The position numbers and the translations under genes were made by a program. A stretch of DNA of 6,865 nucleotides from Desulfatitalea sp. (GTDB lineage Bacteria; Desulfobacterota; Desulfobacteria; Desulfobacterales; Desulfosarcinaceae): assembly GCA_013041835.1 (NCBI GenBank), contig JABDRH010000239.1, positions 1 through 6,865 of the forward strand. The letters are read 5' to 3'. The notes below the pieces were generated by a model that was given only the letters and a program-made list of their open reading frames with translations, searched no databases and was not told where the DNA came from. Shown here piece after piece: positions 1-6,217 of this stretch (the first letter of the stretch is position 1; the number at the start of each line of letters is the position of its first letter).

Positions 1-927
1 GTAGTCATCTTCGAGCCAATCATGAATTCCAAGGTCATAGAGGGGATCGGGATAATACCACATGAGACGCCCCCGCTCCTGGCCGTTGACGACCCCCTTG
101 CCCGCCGCCACCAATCGCTTGGCGTCCTCATAGATGAATTTGGCCACGTCCCGCCCGGCCTCCGTGCCCGATGCGATGAAATTCAGAAAACTGGTGATGG
201 TTCCCAATCTGCCCCCGTGGGGACACGGAGTCATGCGGCGCAGCTCGTTTTCGGCCAACAGGTACTCCTGCTGGGCGTTCGCCAACTCGATGTGGTGTTT
301 GAATTTGTCCCAATCCAGCCGGGTGTTCAGGTTCACTTCGATCTGTTTGATCATCTTCTTTATATGATGAACGATCAGGTCCAGGCCGCGCTCATCCGGA
401 ATTTCGGGCATGTCCAGGTAGCAAAACGGCGAATCCATCAGTTTTTCCATCACCTGGTGGCCGCACATGACCGAATCGCAAGGAACCGTTCCCAGGACTA
501 CCATGTCAGCCGGTGGCAGCATCTCTTGCAGGGCGAAGCCCAACGTGCCCTTGTCCGTTCCACAGATATCCGAAGGCATGCCGATCTGCTCGGCGATGTC
601 TATATACTCGCCGACGCCATCGGGATCGCAGAATGATACCATGAAGATGGGCACCTCCATGGCAAAGGGTTCCACGTTATCGAAACAAAAGAACATTTCG
701 GGAGAAAGGACACCCGAGTGCCAGAGAATCTTCTTGCCGCCTGAATTTACCGCATCCATCAACTTGTCCACCGTGCCCTCCAGAAGCCCCATGATCTTGA
801 CGACGCCGGCATCCCTGGGATCCTCGGTGGCCTCCATGACGGCGGCCATGCTCTGGTTGGCGATCTTGATATCGCCGAAAAACTCCAAGAAATTATCTCG
901 ATTGAAACCGACTCGATTGCTTGCCAT
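1..927 (-). CDS. 2-hydroxyacyl-CoA dehydratase family subunit (HgdA/HgdB, BcrB/C-like), partial at left edge
   Basis: The frame is open from ATG 927 to base 1 with no stop (309 codons seen), so the C-terminus lies outside the window. Full-length family members have roughly 370-430 residues, so perhaps a quarter is missing. The start is supported by AAGGAGG at 942-936, eight bases upstream. This is a catalytic subunit of the family that binds a [4Fe-4S] cluster and, with a partner subunit, performs radical dehydration or reduction of an acyl-CoA. Family-like features are the GGKKILWHSGVLSPEMFFCF stretch (residues 63-82), the segment with Cys150 and Cys155 (GTVPCDSVMCGH), Cys169 in PFCYLDMP, and ERGRLMW near residue 284. 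Cys81, 100, 122, 150, 155, 169 and 235 are visible; which of them bind the cluster cannot be settled by eye. It lies 27 bases after the second subunit and is probably its heterodimer partner. Whether it is closer to dehydratases or benzoyl-CoA reductases is unclear. Confidence 0.85.
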   Translation of the reverse strand, partial: MASNRVGFNRDNFLEFFGDIKIANQSMAAVMEATEDPRDAGVVKIMGLLEGTVDKLMDAVNSGGKKILWHSGVLSPEMFFCFDNVEPFAMEVPIFMVSFCDPDGVGEYIDIAEQIGMPSDICGTDKGTLGFALQEMLPPADMVVLGTVPCDSVMCGHQVMEKLMDSPFCYLDMPEIPDERGLDLIVHHIKKMIKQIEVNLNTRLDWDKFKHHIELANAQQEYLLAENELRRMTPCPHGGRLGTITSFLNFIASGTEAGRDVAKFIYEDAKRLVAAGKGVVNGQERGRLMWYYPDPLYDLGIHDWLEDDY

Positions 928-954
928 CGCAGTTGCCTCCTTACTGTATGCGGT

Positions 955-2094
955 CTACTCAAGGCTTTCTAAAAATGCCTGAATCCGGGTTTTCATCTGG
1001 CCGACACCGCCGAACCTGTACTCCCGATCCAGCCACAGGGTCGGAATTCCGCTCTCCTTGGCATCCAGGTTGCTCAAAGTCCGTTCCGCGCCGCCCGGCT
1101 GGCAAAAGATCATCCGGAAACCGACGATGCCGTCCGCATGCCACTCGGAGACGATGTCCCGGACCCGCTTGAGCCGGTCCTGCGGGTCCGTGCTGCGCGG
1201 ACAGGACCAGCGCGTAAGATACCGCTTGGCGATGGCCGCCATGGGATCGATGGTTTCGTCCACCATCTCCCACACCTGGCGGGCGCCGAAGCAAAGGCCA
1301 TCTCCGACCACGACGGCGCCCTGATCCTCGATCAATTTCACGAACTGGGGATCATCCAGCTCTCCGCCGTAGACAAACATCCGTTTGGTTGCACCGGCAA
1401 GCGCCACCCGGCCGTTCAATGCTTCGATTAGCTGTTCCAGGATCTTGTTGTATTCCGTCTTGGGCATGGAACCGAACGCCACCGTGACGGCGAGCATTTC
1501 GGCTCCGGAAATGGGCGGCTTTTCGGCCTTTCTAAGGTCGTAGAGTTTTCTGAGCAGCGTTCGCGAGGTGTTCACCAGTTTGATTGCCGCCTGCAGCTTC
1601 TCATCGGTTATCTGAACGTCATACTGTTTTTCGAGACCCTCTTTCAAACGGACCAACTCTTCCTGGTAATACTGCAATGAAACATCGTCGTCGGGAACGC
1701 GCGGGGTGTTCACGAATTCCGTGAAAAAAGTGTGATCGGCGATCTCATGCTTGAACTTGGCATTGCGGAAGGTGTCGCAACTGCGGCGAATCTGATCACA
1801 TCCGTTGGTGCCTACCAACCCCGACATGAAATCGTATTTTCCCTTGAGCCCTTCGTCGACCACGTGCCTGCAATAGGAGCAATTCAGGCTGTTAAGGTAC
1901 TTTTCCGCATCCGTGGTCTCCGTGCTTTCCGGCGCTCGGAGCCGAAAGGGCAAAAGGTTTGCCGCAATAAGCAATTCTTCGGGAACATTGGGGCAAAGAT
2001 ATCCGACGATCTTCCCGCCATTTTCTTTCCATGCCTTCATGTATAGATTGTATGTCGATTTTGCAATCTCCAAAAACGGTTTTAGCGCTTTCAT
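955..2094 (-). CDS. 2-hydroxyacyl-CoA dehydratase family subunit (HgdB/FldC-like), 379 aa
   Basis: This is a complete catalytic subunit of the 2-hydroxyacyl-CoA dehydratase / benzoyl-CoA reductase family, at the usual length. The start at ATG 2094 has GGAGG seven bases upstream. Family landmarks run in the usual order: Cys34 in CPNVPEELLIAANLLPFRLR; Cys72 and Cys75 in NCSYCRH; Cys99 and Cys106 in GCDQIRRSC; a helical middle part (about 140-200); DGLCFGARQVWE (255-266); the DGIVGF segment with Cys321 (311-321); and the C-terminal LDREYRFGGVGQMKTRIQAF (335-354). In the family the early Cys, the Cys of the CD segment and the late Cys are typical [4Fe-4S] ligands; Cys34, Cys72 or 75, Cys99 and Cys321 are the matching candidates. 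The activator ends 24 bases upstream and the other subunit starts 27 bases downstream, the standard order for such an enzyme. It should be cytoplasmic and oxygen sensitive. The substrate is not identifiable, and a reductase role is as possible as dehydration. Confidence 0.9.
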   Translation of the reverse strand: MKALKPFLEIAKSTYNLYMKAWKENGGKIVGYLCPNVPEELLIAANLLPFRLRAPESTETTDAEKYLNSLNCSYCRHVVDEGLKGKYDFMSGLVGTNGCDQIRRSCDTFRNAKFKHEIADHTFFTEFVNTPRVPDDDVSLQYYQEELVRLKEGLEKQYDVQITDEKLQAAIKLVNTSRTLLRKLYDLRKAEKPPISGAEMLAVTVAFGSMPKTEYNKILEQLIEALNGRVALAGATKRMFVYGGELDDPQFVKLIEDQGAVVVGDGLCFGARQVWEMVDETIDPMAAIAKRYLTRWSCPRSTDPQDRLKRVRDIVSEWHADGIVGFRMIFCQPGGAERTLSNLDAKESGIPTLWLDREYRFGGVGQMKTRIQAFLESLE

Positions 2095-2118
2095 TGACAG
2101 GCCTCCATATAGTTTGCC

Positions 2119-2937
2119 TTAATTCAACACAGTGGTTTCCCGCTTCTTTTCGACCTCTATCAGATGCCGATTTCTGGCCAACAACGCGGCACCCAAAGCA
2201 CCGACGATTTGGGGATCTTCCTTTAGCTGGACGACCTTCATGCCGGCTCTTTTTTCCAGAAGACCGATCAAGCCCTGGTTCTTGGCGCACCCGCCCGTGA
2301 CCACCAACGATTCCTTGATGCCCACGCGTTTGAGCAAACCGATGAGCCGAACGGCAATGGACTCATGAATGCCCGCCACGATATCCGGCACCGGGAACCC
2401 TTCGTTCACCTGGGTGATCACTTCCGATTCGGCGAACACGCTGCACTGGGAAGATATGGTGGTCGGCTTTTCAGCCTGCCCGGACAGCTCGGAGAAGTCA
2501 CCGACGTCCAAACCCAGGGCGCGGGCCTGGTTCTGAAGGAATCGCCCCGTACCGGCGGCGCACTTGTCGTTCATGACAAACTCGGCGATGCCGCCGTCAT
2601 CGCGCACGCTGATGGCCTTGACATCCTGTCCGCCGATATCGAGAACAGTTCGGATGGTCGGATCGAGCCACTTGGCCCCCTTGGCATGGCAACTGATCTC
2701 GGACACGTTTGCGTTTGCGAAGGAAAAATTCACCCGTCCATATCCGGTACCCATCACAAAGGTGATGTCATCTTCCTTGATGCCGCATTTTTTCAGGACC
2801 ACCTGCAGGCATCGCCGCGCCGTTTTCTCGGGACTCGTTGTTGCCTCGACGATATGCGTCCCCAAGATCTTCTCGTCGCCGTCCAGCAACAATCCCTTAC
2901 CCGTGGTTGACCCGATATCCATCCCCAAAAAGTACAT
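2119..2937 (-). CDS. Activator ATPase of 2-hydroxyacyl-CoA dehydratase / benzoyl-CoA reductase (HgdC/BadF type), 272 aa
   Basis: This is an ASKHA-fold ATPase. Family members form a homodimer holding one [4Fe-4S] cluster between subunits and use ATP hydrolysis to push a single electron into the catalytic heterodimer. Visible motifs are the phosphate loop GMDIGSTTGKGLLLD (5-19), the second phosphate motif DIGGQDVKAI (100-109), the bridging-cluster cysteines Cys126 (NDKCAAGTGRF) and Cys165 (SQCSVFAESEV), and the adenosine motif VVTGGCAKN (202-210). The length is typical. I chose ATG 2937 because AAGGTG lies six bases upstream and the protein then begins MYFLGMDIGS, as relatives do. An in-frame ATG at 2958 would add seven residues but has no ribosome binding site. 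Only one activator gene is present; benzoyl-CoA reductases of the Bcr/Bad type use two different ATPase subunits, so this favours the dehydratase-style arrangement unless another copy lies beyond the left edge. Confidence 0.95.
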   Translation of the reverse strand: MYFLGMDIGSTTGKGLLLDGDEKILGTHIVEATTSPEKTARRCLQVVLKKCGIKEDDITFVMGTGYGRVNFSFANANVSEISCHAKGAKWLDPTIRTVLDIGGQDVKAISVRDDGGIAEFVMNDKCAAGTGRFLQNQARALGLDVGDFSELSGQAEKPTTISSQCSVFAESEVITQVNEGFPVPDIVAGIHESIAVRLIGLLKRVGIKESLVVTGGCAKNQGLIGLLEKRAGMKVVQLKEDPQIVGALGAALLARNRHLIEVEKKRETTVLN

Positions 2938-2964
2938 GCCATTCACCTTATGCAACATTGGGGT

Positions 2965-3387
2965 TTATTCGTCGGCGAAGACGCTACTGACCTTTACGCT
3001 GTTGCTGATCATACGCATGGCCATCTTCGTGTTTTTCAACAGCGTCAACTGTTTTCCCTTGGTCACCTTCAGCTTCCTGGTCATGATCGATCGGAGCGGT
3101 TCGCGTTTACCGGAAATGACTTCTTTCCAAATGGTATAGTTGCCTTCCAGAACATAATCCACGTCGCCGAGTTCATCCAACGTCTCTGCGGCGCCGGCGT
3201 CCGTGGCGCTGCCATCGGCGATGGCAAACTTTAGAAAAGCGGGCTTTTCCAGTTTTCCCGGTTCCGGCAGCACTTGAAACACGAAGGATCCCTTGAACTT
3301 GCCCACCGAATTCTTGAACTCCCCATCCTCGTTGCAGATACGCTTCAGTTCTTTCATCCACTCGGCGCTAGGATACATAAACCCCAT
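2965..3387 (-). CDS. SCP2 sterol-carrier-like domain protein, 140 aa
   Basis: This is a small single-domain protein with no signal peptide or membrane segment, so it is cytoplasmic. ATG 3387 has a strong AAGGAGG six bases upstream. It begins MGFMYPSAEWMKELKR and then shows the alternating pattern of the SCP2 fold: KFKGSFVFQVLPEPGKL (30-46), a beta strand FLKFAIADG (51-59), DVDYVLEGNYTIWKEVISGK (75-94), REPLRSIMTRKLKVTKG (95-111) and a C-terminal helix LLKNTKMAMRMI. The 'dyvl-G-y-W-vi-G' stretch is the most family-like part. SCP2 domains bind lipids, fatty acids or acyl-CoA in a hydrophobic tunnel. Stand-alone copies occur in bacteria, usually with unknown ligands. Here it lies between the GMC flavoprotein (72-base gap) and the activator (27-base gap), which suggests it presents a hydrophobic substrate or acyl-CoA to the operon's enzymes. 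That role is inference; the fold assignment rests on pattern recognition only. Confidence 0.75.
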   Translation of the reverse strand: MGFMYPSAEWMKELKRICNEDGEFKNSVGKFKGSFVFQVLPEPGKLEKPAFLKFAIADGSATDAGAAETLDELGDVDYVLEGNYTIWKEVISGKREPLRSIMTRKLKVTKGKQLTLLKNTKMAMRMISNSVKVSSVFADE

Positions 3388-3459
3388 GATAAGCCTCCTT
3401 GTTGATGTCTTTCTTGCGGGTTTCCGAATACTTCGGTTGATGGGTGCAGCATTCTGGGT

Positions 3460-4773
3460 TTAGCGGGCCAACAGGTGCTTGGCCAGCCGTTTGCCCATGG
3501 CAAAGATCGTCAGGGTCGGTGGTACACCCCACGGCTCCGGAATAATGGAGGTATCCATGCAGTAGCAGTTCTTGATGGATGTCTCGCAGTTGGTGTCCAA
3601 CAGATTGCCGATACGCACGGTTCCTCCCGGATGGGCGCCCAGAATGCGGTAGGAATAGATATCTTTGCGCTGCACCCCCGTGGACATCAGAATTTCTTCG
3701 GCCATGACGATCCCCTTGTTCAAGGCGCCCTTGACTTCGTCGGTAAGGGGTTTTGAAAAGGATCCGTCCGCATTCACGCGTCCCCCCAGGTCGTCTCTCA
3801 CCTTGACCATGATTGAAAGCGTCTTGCCAAATTTCGTCGCCGCCTTGGGCATATTCGCGATCCCCCGAGGCGCCGAGTATCCCAGCAATCCCAGATGAAA
3901 AAGCAGCGGCGCCGATGCATCGGTCATCACGATACCGTCTTCGTCCAGATGGGTTCCGGCAGCCATGGGAATCGACTTCATGGTGTTCAGTTTAGGGTGA
4001 ACCCCTGCAACGGAGGTGACCGGATCCACGAAAAAGCCCTTTCCGGCATCATACAAACCCGATCGCTGCAGGATAATCGGCGTGCCCCGGCCGCCGGCGG
4101 AGAGCACCACCTTACCCGCGCGGATCTCGATCTGCCCATCCGGGCCGGTCGCGCGCACCCCCACTGCATTGCCGTTTTCGGTAATAACCTTGTCCACGCC
4201 GGACCGGGTCAGCAGCACCGCCCCATTGCCCATCGCCTCATCGACGTATTCCCTGGCCGTGAATTTCGCTCCCGGCTTGCAGCCCGCGGAACATTGCGCG
4301 CAGTTATCGCAATTGTCGTGTCGGATCCATTTGTCCAACAGGTTCCAGTCCAGCCCCATGCCCCTGGCCGTTTCCATGAGCAGCCGCTGGCCGTCACCGA
4401 CGAGACGCTCGGGCAGGGGCTTGATGGGAATCTCCTGGTATAGTTCGTCCACCTCCTCGCCGATGTCGATGCCGTACTTGTCCTTCAGCCATGCGGGAGG
4501 CTTGAAGACGGTGCCGCAGTAAAGCATGGAAGCCCCCCCAACGGTCTCGGGGATGACCACCAGGAGCCCCTCCTTGGAAAAGGTCAGCCCCTTGTTGGCG
4601 ACCATTTGAGGGACATTGATGGATTTTCCGATGCTCTTCTGATACTTGCCGAGCTCACAAACGATCACCTTTTTTCCCGCCTTGCTCAGCTCGCGCGCCA
4701 CCGTGGCGCCGCCGGGTCCGGAGCCGGCAATCACCACATCCGCCTCGAGTGTTTTTGCTACCTTTTGTTCCAT
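3460..4773 (-). CDS. GMC-family FAD oxidoreductase with ferredoxin-like Cys cluster, 437 aa
   Basis: This is a flavoprotein of the glucose-methanol-choline oxidoreductase family, whose members oxidise alcohols (or run the reverse) using FAD. The N-terminal Rossmann motif is VVIAGSGPGGATVARELSKA (13-32), followed by ETVGGASMLYCGTVFKPP (76-93). Residues 155-165 hold C-X2-C-X2-C-X3-C and continue GAKFTAREY, a ferredoxin-like pattern placed as in some anaerobe GMC proteins. AGKVVLSAGGRGTP (219-232) belongs to the FAD domain. The C-terminal signature has His381 in GAHPGGTVRIG and ends PPTLTIFAMGKRLAKHLL. Where many GMC enzymes have the second catalytic His or Asn, this one has Pro419 by eye alignment. 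The start is ambiguous: ATG 4773 has GGGAG seven bases upstream and is preferred; ATG 4800 overlaps the upstream TGA as ATGA and would add nine residues; ATG 4779 sits too close to the GGGAG. There is no signal peptide, so it is probably cytoplasmic. The electron acceptor and substrate are unknown. Confidence 0.88.
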   Translation of the reverse strand: MEQKVAKTLEADVVIAGSGPGGATVARELSKAGKKVIVCELGKYQKSIGKSINVPQMVANKGLTFSKEGLLVVIPETVGGASMLYCGTVFKPPAWLKDKYGIDIGEEVDELYQEIPIKPLPERLVGDGQRLLMETARGMGLDWNLLDKWIRHDNCDNCAQCSAGCKPGAKFTAREYVDEAMGNGAVLLTRSGVDKVITENGNAVGVRATGPDGQIEIRAGKVVLSAGGRGTPIILQRSGLYDAGKGFFVDPVTSVAGVHPKLNTMKSIPMAAGTHLDEDGIVMTDASAPLLFHLGLLGYSAPRGIANMPKAATKFGKTLSIMVKVRDDLGGRVNADGSFSKPLTDEVKGALNKGIVMAEEILMSTGVQRKDIYSYRILGAHPGGTVRIGNLLDTNCETSIKNCYCMDTSIIPEPWGVPPTLTIFAMGKRLAKHLLAR

Positions 4774-4796
4774 CGTCATACTCCCTTTTGGGCAAT

Positions 4797-5627
4797 TCAT
4801 CCCGTCAGCTCGGCCGAGTCCGATGCGTGGCCTTCCGTTTTGCGCCCCCGAACCACCTTGATCCGGGACACCTTGCCTTTCTTTCGAACAACGATCACTT
4901 CCCGGATGGTTTCGCAGGCCTCCTGATCGGGGCATTCGCCGCAATTCAGATCATTGCATTCATAAGCAGCGCCGGCACTTCTTGCCAACCGTCGAATGGA
5001 AAGGCTTTTGTCCTGCGCCGCGGCCGAAATTCGTGCAAGCGCATCCACATCCGCCTTGGATGTCGTTAGAAAAACAACCTCGATGGCATCCAGGTGGACA
5101 AATTGCATTTTGTAATTGGCCATGAGGGCGGCCCCCACGGTTTTAAAGGACAACCCTTTTATCCCCGCGGCGTTGCTCACCCGGCTCCACAACTTACCCG
5201 GCGTCCTGCGAATCATGTATCCTTCCAAACGGTGGGACAGATTCGAGGCCCGTTCCAATGTCACCAGGTCCTTTTCTTCCAGGCCGGCGCCGGCAACCAT
5301 GATCACTTGGGCGAAGGGAAGACTGCGCGCCCTGCTTTCAGGGATGTCTGGCCCGATGACCGTGATTTTTCCATCCCTGACCGTTTCGGACTGCCGGGTC
5401 CACAACATCATGGAAGCGGACCCTTGAAGCGGATTTCCCAATTCCACGAACGTATCCTCTTTAAATACGACGAACGGCTGATTGTCAGGGTTAAATGAAA
5501 CGGCCAGATCGTTCAGCAATTGATCCGCGGAGCCGGGACATTGGATTTCGCGAACCACGGCGTTGTCTTTTTTCTTCTCTTCTATGAATCTGCGAACGTC
5601 CGATATCTGCTGATTAAAAAGCGCCAT
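4797..5627 (-). CDS. Acetyl-CoA synthase (CdhC/AcsB)-like protein lacking the A-cluster domain, with four-Cys tail, 276 aa
   Basis: First gene of the operon. Residues 59-200 match, in order, the N-terminal part of archaeal CdhC (domain 2 of bacterial acetyl-CoA synthase) as I recall it: FVELG (60-64), DGKITVIGPD (85-94), RLEGYMIRR (133-141), LWSRVS (146-151), KGLSFKTVGAALM (157-169) and VVFLT (184-188). In true ACS, domain 2 has been linked to CoA binding through Arg residues and a Trp; Trp147 with Arg140, 141 and 149 could be the counterpart. The next ACS domain, which binds the Ni-Fe-S A-cluster, is absent. Instead there is C-X4-C-X2-C-X5-C (Cys224, 229, 232, 238) and a basic tail (247-263). 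The first 55 residues, including Cys30, are not recognised. ATG 5627 has GGGGAG about ten bases upstream; a TTG at 5645 would add six residues. It cannot make acetyl-CoA; CoA or acyl-CoA binding or electron transfer is inferred. Its stop lies 23 bases before the preferred GMC start. Confidence 0.8.
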   Translation of the reverse strand: MALFNQQISDVRRFIEEKKKDNAVVREIQCPGSADQLLNDLAVSFNPDNQPFVVFKEDTFVELGNPLQGSASMMLWTRQSETVRDGKITVIGPDIPESRARSLPFAQVIMVAGAGLEEKDLVTLERASNLSHRLEGYMIRRTPGKLWSRVSNAAGIKGLSFKTVGAALMANYKMQFVHLDAIEVVFLTTSKADVDALARISAAAQDKSLSIRRLARSAGAAYECNDLNCGECPDQEACETIREVIVVRKKGKVSRIKVVRGRKTEGHASDSAELTG

Positions 5628-5652
5628 GGCGTTTCGGCTCCCCAAAAGTGGT

Positions 5653-5669
5653 TGGTGCCCACTGGTGCC
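5653..5669. repeat. 7-bp direct repeat, 10-bp period, upstream of the ACS-like gene
   Basis: TGGTGCC occurs at 5653-5659 and again at 5663-5669 (GGCACCA on the coding strand), one helical turn apart and ending about 25 bases before ATG 5627. The spacing would suit an activator or repressor binding one face of the helix, but a repeat this short can arise by chance. Confidence 0.3.
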
Positions 5670-5960
5670 TGTGCTTCAAGATCGGCAATGATTTGAACCC
5701 AGTATATCGCTTGGCAGGCTTTGCATCCCGCCGTTTGATGACCTGTACCGGTAGTGCTGGATCTGATCGCTGGAGCTGGATCTGTGTGCGCCGGCAAGGC
5801 TGAACCTGCATGTAAGCGATGGCTCATCCTTTACCGAAAGGTTTTGCGTTTGGCTTCAACAAGAGCCTTTGATCGACAGATTGGCGTCGCGTGAAAGGGA
5901 TCAGCGTGGATGGGAACTGATAAGCCAACCTATTCCGTCATACGGCTCAAACCAAACTTT

Positions 5961-5985
5961 TCGACCATTTCTCTGAATTGGTCGA
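5961..5985. promoter_or_regulatory. 7-bp inverted repeat, candidate operator
   Basis: TCGACCA (5961-5967) and its exact reverse complement TGGTCGA (5979-5985) are separated by 11 bases. The 18-base centre-to-centre spacing of the half sites suits a dimeric repressor contacting two turns. The repeat starts almost exactly at the predicted transcription start of the 5993-6020 promoter candidate, a typical operator position. No U-tract follows on either strand, so a terminator is unlikely. The regulator is not in the window, unless HipA's unseen partner binds here. Confidence 0.35.
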
Positions 5986-5992
5986 TAATTCG

Positions 5993-6020
5993 ATTTTGCC
6001 ACATTATCTAGAGCTGTCAA
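5993..6020 (-). promoter_or_regulatory. Candidate sigma70-type promoter for the acyl-CoA operon
   Basis: On the minus strand TTGACA (6020-6015, perfect -35 consensus) is followed after 16 bases by CAAAAT (5998-5993, four of six matches to TATAAT) in locally AT-rich DNA. Transcription would start near 5986 and leave a leader of roughly 360 bases before ATG 5627. The long leader and the imperfect -10 box keep this tentative; a promoter nearer the gene is equally possible. Confidence 0.35.
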
Positions 6021-6185
6021 GCAATTTCTTCGGATTATTATTTTTTTGTTCGAACGACATGGCAGAAGACCTGCGAACCCTTTATATCAATTGCAATTTA
6101 TCTTCCACCGACGCGATGGGGTATCGACGCCATGCGTCTGTCAAAGACCGTTTTCGGATAGGCAAAGGCAGTTCGGTACGTTTTC

Positions 6186-6217
6186 AAAAAGGCGTCTTTA
6201 CCCCAATGTTCTACGCC
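6186..6217 (-). terminator. Possible weak Rho-independent terminator after hipA
   Basis: On the minus strand, nine bases past the hipA stop, GGCGT (6217-6213) pairs with ACGCC (6195-6191) across a 17-base loop, followed directly by TTTTT (6190-6186). Two further G-T pairs could extend the stem. The order of stem and U-run is right for minus-strand transcription, but the stem is short and the loop is long. Confidence 0.35.

Noticed and set aside
22..636. 204-codon plus-strand open frame
   Set aside because: It lies antisense to the 2-hydroxyacyl-CoA dehydratase-family subunit, which is read continuously on the minus strand with clear family motifs. The plus-strand protein resembles nothing known.
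2365..2910. 181-codon plus-strand open frame
   Set aside because: It is antisense to the activator ATPase, all of whose motifs lie on the minus strand; a codon-bias shadow.
3895..4443. 182-codon plus-strand open frame (and an overlapping one at 4016-4522)
   Set aside because: Both are antisense to the GMC gene, with no ribosome binding site or recognisable motifs.
4774..4944. N-terminal extension of the GMC frame to 4944
   Set aside because: It would overlap the end of the ACS-like gene by almost 150 bases, and the added residues resemble nothing in GMC proteins, whose Rossmann motif begins just after residue 10 of the shorter start.
4797..5627. Complete, catalytic acetyl-CoA synthase
   Set aside because: The A-cluster domain and its cysteines are absent and the stop codon is clean, so acetyl-CoA synthesis is not supported.
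5582..5827. 81-codon minus-strand frame ahead of and overlapping the ACS-like gene
   Set aside because: It overlaps the ACS-like start out of frame, its AAGG abuts the ATG too closely for a ribosome binding site, codon use is mixed and the protein is not recognised. A small leader peptide cannot be excluded.
5930..6060. Two tiny minus-strand frames (18 and 24 aa) overlapping as TAATG, beginning MSFEQKNNNP and MWQNRIIDQF
   Set aside because: They look mildly protein-like but have no ribosome binding site and cover the promoter candidate; too short to support, possibly a gene remnant.
6126..6138. GACGC-CAT-GCGTC inverted repeat
   Set aside because: Five-base arms in a gene-poor stretch are expected by chance, with no U-run or paired promoter elements.
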